Assembly: GCA_002298925.1 (NCBI GenBank)
Contig: DBMM01000069.1
Coordinates: 1-7,040, forward strand
DNA length: 7,040 bases
Origin: Geobacter sp. UBA698
Lineage (GTDB): Bacteria > Desulfobacterota > Desulfuromonadia > Geobacterales > Pseudopelobacteraceae
Direction: 5' to 3'
This document shows, piece after piece, positions 4,502 to 7,040 of the stretch. The notes under the pieces were generated by a model that was given only the letters and a program-made list of their open reading frames with translations, searched no databases and was not told the origin of the DNA. Both the position numbers and the translations under genes were made by a program. Every line of letters starts with the position of its first letter. Within the stretch, counting starts at the first letter, position 1.

Positions 4502-6778
4502 TCACAGCCTCACTTTCCGCAGTCGCAAGGCGTTGCTGATGACCGAGACGGAACTCAGGCTCATCGCGGCGCCGGCAATGATCGGGCTGAGCAGCAAGCC
4601 GAAGAACGGGTAAAGCACCCCCGCCGCCACCGGAATACCCAGCGCGTTGTAGAGAAAGGCGAAGAACAGGTTCTGCCGGATGTTCCGCATGGTGGCGCGA
4701 CTGAGGCGGATGGCTTTGGCAATGCCTCGGAGGTCGCCGCGTACGAGGGTGATACCCGCGCTTTGCATGGCCACGTCGGTTCCTGTGCCCATGGCAATGC
4801 CGACTTCAGCTTCACTGAGGGCCGGTGCATCGTTGATGCCGTCGCCGGCCATCGCAACATGCTGGCCTTCCTCGCGCAGCTTCTTCACATGGGCGACTTT
4901 TCCGGCCGGTTCGATCTCGGCTTCCACCGCATCCAGGCCGAGTTGTCTGGCCACCGCATCGGCAGTGCGCCGGTTGTCGCCGGTGAGCATGACGAGTTCC
5001 AGTCCGAGCTCGTGAAGCTCGCGAATGGCTTCTACTGTGGTGGCTTTGATCGGATCAGCCACGGCCAGGACTCCGGCCGGCTTCCCATCGATGGCTACAA
5101 ACATGACGGTCTTGCCCTCTTCCTGAACTTTCACGGCCGATGCTTCGAGTTGTTCCAGGCCGGTGATCTTTTCATTGCGCAGAAAATCCGGTTTGCCGAC
5201 CATCACCGCACGATCAGCGACGGTGCCGATAACACCACCGGCTGTCACCGAAGAAAAGTCTTTCACCGCCTCGAAAACGATGCTTTGGTCCTTCGCGCCC
5301 TGTACAATTGCCGCGGCCAGCGGGTGCTCGCTGTTCTGCTCCAGTGAGGCGGCGAGACGCAGAAACTCCTTTGCATCAATACCATCGCCGGGCAGTACAT
5401 CCATGAGTTTGGGTTTGCCTTCGGTGAGAGTGCCGGTCTTGTCCACGACCAGCGTGGTGATTTTTTCCAGCCGTTCGAGCGCCTCGGCGTTTTTCACCAG
5501 CACACCTTCCTGCGCGCCGCGTCCGACCCCGACCATGATCGACATGGGCGTCGCCAGGCCGAGGGCGCACGGGCAGGCGATGATCAATACAGCCACAGCG
5601 TTGACGATGGCGTGTGCCAGCTTTGGCTCCGGCCCCAGCCACATCCAGAAAACAAAGGTTAGCACCGATACCGCCAGCACCGCCGGCACGAAAATGCCCG
5701 CGACCTTGTCGGCGAGACCTTGAATGGGCGCGCGGCTGCGCTGGGCTTCGGCAACCATGTTCACGATCTGCCCCAGCAGCGTGTCGCTGCCGACCCGTTC
5801 GGCGCGCATGACGAAGCTGCCGGGACCATTGACGGTGCCGCCCGTCACCTTGTCGCCGACGGTCTTTTCCACCGGGAGCGGTTCACCGGTGATCATGGAT
5901 TCTTCCACGCTGGAGTGTCCTTCGACCACCACGCCGTCAACCGGCACCTTGTCACCGGGAACCACGCGCAACAGGTCGCCGACTTTTACCTGGTCGAGCG
6001 GAACTTCCCGATCGCCTCCCTCTGCGACCTGTCTCGCCGTGGGCGGGGCGAGGTTCAGCAACGCCTTGATGGCGCTGCCCGTGCGGCTGCGGGCACGCAG
6101 TTCGAGCACCTGGCCGAGGAGCACCAGCACAATGATCACCGCTGCGGCCTCAAAGTAGATGGCGACCTTGCCCTCGTGCTGCATTGTGTGCGGGAAGAGG
6201 TCGGGCAGCAGCATCGCCACGGCGCTAAAGATGAAGGCTGCGCCCACGCCGATGGCGATCAGGGTGAACATGTTCAGATGACGCGTCACGACGGAACGCC
6301 AGCCCCGGCGGAAAAAAGGCCAGCCCGCCCAGAGTACAACGGGTGCGGTGAGAGCAAATTGCAGCCAGCGCGAGGTGTGGCTGTCCGCCCAGGATTGCCT
6401 GGCCAGCGCCGGAATCACGTGAGCCATCGCCAGGACAAACACCGGCAACGTCAGCGCTGTCCCAATCCAGAAGCGCCTGGTCATGTCATTAAGTTCAGCG
6501 TTTTCCTCTTCATCCGAGCCCGCTGTCACTGTCTTCGGTTCCAGCGCCATGCCGCACTTGGGGCAATCGCCGGGATGATCCTGTTCTATCTCCGGGTGCA
6601 TCGGGCAGGTGTAGACGGCATTGCCCTGTGGTTTTTCTTCGGGCATCGCGGTGGCAGGCGCAGACAGAAACTTCTGTCGGCAGTGGTCGCTGCAAAAGAA
6701 GAATGTCTGGCCATCACGCTCAGCATGGAGGGCATTTGCCTCTTCTACCGTCATGCCGCAAATGGGGTCGATGGCCAT
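4502..6778 (-). CDS. copA: Copper-exporting P1B-type ATPase with YHS and heavy-metal-binding domains
   Basis: 758 residues from ATG 6778, preferred to the in-frame ATG 6817 because AAAAAGGATCAAAT precedes it and it leads straight into the YHS domain. It couples ATP hydrolysis to export of Cu(I), possibly Ag(I), across the inner membrane. The N-terminus has a YHS domain (CGM 7-9, Cys29, Cys33) and a heavy-metal-binding motif (CPMHPE from Cys58, then CPKCGM from Cys72), with no classical HMA domain. Eight membrane segments are visible. Motifs: TGE 297-299; CPC 402-404; DKTGTLT with phosphorylated Asp446; SEHP ending at 486; TGD 599-601; GDGIND 645-650; YN 710-711; and MSLSS 739-743. The CPC, YN and MxxSS set is the P1B-1 copper signature. 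The next gene starts immediately after the stop. Confidence 0.95.
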   Translation of the reverse strand: MAIDPICGMTVEEANALHAERDGQTFFFCSDHCRQKFLSAPATAMPEEKPQGNAVYTCPMHPEIEQDHPGDCPKCGMALEPKTVTAGSDEEENAELNDMTRRFWIGTALTLPVFVLAMAHVIPALARQSWADSHTSRWLQFALTAPVVLWAGWPFFRRGWRSVVTRHLNMFTLIAIGVGAAFIFSAVAMLLPDLFPHTMQHEGKVAIYFEAAAVIIVLVLLGQVLELRARSRTGSAIKALLNLAPPTARQVAEGGDREVPLDQVKVGDLLRVVPGDKVPVDGVVVEGHSSVEESMITGEPLPVEKTVGDKVTGGTVNGPGSFVMRAERVGSDTLLGQIVNMVAEAQRSRAPIQGLADKVAGIFVPAVLAVSVLTFVFWMWLGPEPKLAHAIVNAVAVLIIACPCALGLATPMSIMVGVGRGAQEGVLVKNAEALERLEKITTLVVDKTGTLTEGKPKLMDVLPGDGIDAKEFLRLAASLEQNSEHPLAAAIVQGAKDQSIVFEAVKDFSSVTAGGVIGTVADRAVMVGKPDFLRNEKITGLEQLEASAVKVQEEGKTVMFVAIDGKPAGVLAVADPIKATTVEAIRELHELGLELVMLTGDNRRTADAVARQLGLDAVEAEIEPAGKVAHVKKLREEGQHVAMAGDGINDAPALSEAEVGIAMGTGTDVAMQSAGITLVRGDLRGIAKAIRLSRATMRNIRQNLFFAFLYNALGIPVAAGVLYPFFGLLLSPIIAGAAMSLSSVSVISNALRLRKVRL

Positions 6779-6834
6779 ATTTGATCCTTTTTGTTGGTGA
6801 AGCGGTATTGTGGGCATCCCCCGATTTTTAGTCC

Positions 6835-6855
6835 ATGTCCTTCATCATCGGACAT
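6835..6855. promoter_or_regulatory. Dyad symmetry upstream of copA
   Basis: ATGTCC (6835-6840) and GGACAT (6850-6855) are inverted arms nine bases apart, 56-77 bases upstream of the copA start. The position would suit an operator for a copper-responsive regulator, but it does not match the CueR consensus I know. It overlaps the edge of the larger palindrome by three bases. The assignment is speculative. Confidence 0.25.
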
Positions 6856-6972
6856 TGCGCTACCTGATTAGCACCAGTCTTCCGCTAGCCCCGCCAAACA
6901 TTCCCTCCCCCTTGACGGGGGAGGGGGAAGACCTTGGTGGCGGAAGATTAATGCTAATCAGCTTGCGCTATG
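6853..6972. repeat. 120-bp imperfect palindromic repeat element, MITE- or REP-like
   Basis: The outer arms (6853-6873 and 6952-6972) are inverted copies matching at 18 of 21 bases, including a perfect 10-bp block, CTGATTAGCA/TGCTAATCAG. Moving inward, TCTTCCGC (6878-6885) pairs with GCGGAAGA (6940-6947). At the centre, CCCTCCCCC (6903-6911) pairs with GGGGGAGGG (6917-6925) around the loop TTGAC. The central core matches a type of interspersed palindrome I recall from many proteobacterial genomes. The whole could fold into one long hairpin upstream of copA. No T-tract follows, so a terminator is unlikely. Element identity and copy number cannot be tested from one window. Confidence 0.65.
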
Positions 6973-6995
6973 TATTCCTTGCGTTGGGGTTGTAG

Positions 6996-7040
6996 TCACC
7001 GGGTGGTGAATCGTTCCAACAGCACGAGAAGGGCGGTGAG
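6996..7040 (-). CDS. Possible C-terminal end of an unidentified protein
   Basis: On the minus strand the window edge opens into 14 codons, LTALLVLLERFTTR, closed by TGA at 6996-6998. The hydrophobic run followed by a basic tail would suit the end of a membrane protein on the same strand as copA. The fragment is too short to assign a family or exclude chance. If real, the palindromic element stands between it and copA. Confidence 0.3.
   Translation of the reverse strand, partial: LTALLVLLERFTTR

Noticed and set aside
4397..5347. Plus-strand ORF (316 codons) across the copA-catalase junction
   Set aside because: It spans two real minus-strand genes and has no family motif, consistent with a shadow frame.
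5720..6784. Long plus-strand ORF (354 codons) opposite copA
   Set aside because: It is antisense to a fully supported ATPase, is rich in His, Arg and Gly from GC-rich codon complement, and shows no recognisable domain or start signal.
6779..6817. Upstream in-frame ATG extending copA by 13 residues
   Set aside because: The extension has no homology-like features, while the ribosome binding site and YHS domain support the start at 6778.
1..7040. CRISPR array, tRNA, rRNA or transposase gene
   Set aside because: I saw no regularly spaced repeats, no tRNA- or rRNA-like sequence, and no transposase motif in any frame.

Overview
The window suggests a Gram-negative bacterium, probably a proteobacterium. 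The genes include an inner-membrane YeeE/YedE transporter, a P1B-type copper ATPase, exported proteins, and small membrane peptides with strong AGGAGG ribosome binding sites. A more exact taxon cannot be read from the sequence. All genes I can support lie on the minus strand, so transcription runs from high to low coordinates. Base composition is uneven. The copper ATPase and the YeeE/YedE gene look GC-rich, while the catalase-like gene and the stretch of about 1.0-3.4 kb look more AT-rich, which suggests a mosaic accessory region.

In transcription order, the right edge (6996-7040) may hold the last codons of an unidentified gene. Next is a 120-base imperfect palindrome (6853-6972), and then a copA-type copper-exporting ATPase with N-terminal YHS and heavy-metal-binding domains. 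Its stop codon abuts the start of a catalase-fold (y4iL-like) protein with an export or anchor signal, so the two are probably translated together. An 81-residue protein of unknown family follows, then an orphan C-terminal tail of a c-type cytochrome or peroxidase, and a strong 12-bp stem-loop.

The middle (about 2.5-2.9 kb) carries two very small single-pass membrane protein genes. One is intact. The other is apparently frameshifted relative to its strong ribosome binding site. After them come a PRC-barrel protein, a UUCG-loop terminator, an exported CHRD-domain protein, and a pair of abutting hairpins in the 308-base spacer at 991-1298. The left end holds a rhodanese gene overlapping a YeeE/YedE sulfur-compound transporter gene (ATGA overlap) that runs off the window. 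The rhodanese looks like the C-terminal part of a longer MBL-fold/rhodanese fusion.

Functionally this reads as a stress and metal/sulfur accessory segment: copper export with a putative peroxide-handling partner, sulfur uptake with sulfurtransfer, and envelope or stress-associated small proteins. The most distinctive features are signs of gene decay. Three 3' ends or frameshifted remnants are present: the cytochrome tail, the rhodanese tail and the small membrane ORF. There are also several unexplained inverted repeats. I see no clearly new multi-gene system; the copA-catalase pair and the small-peptide cluster are the best candidates for follow-up.
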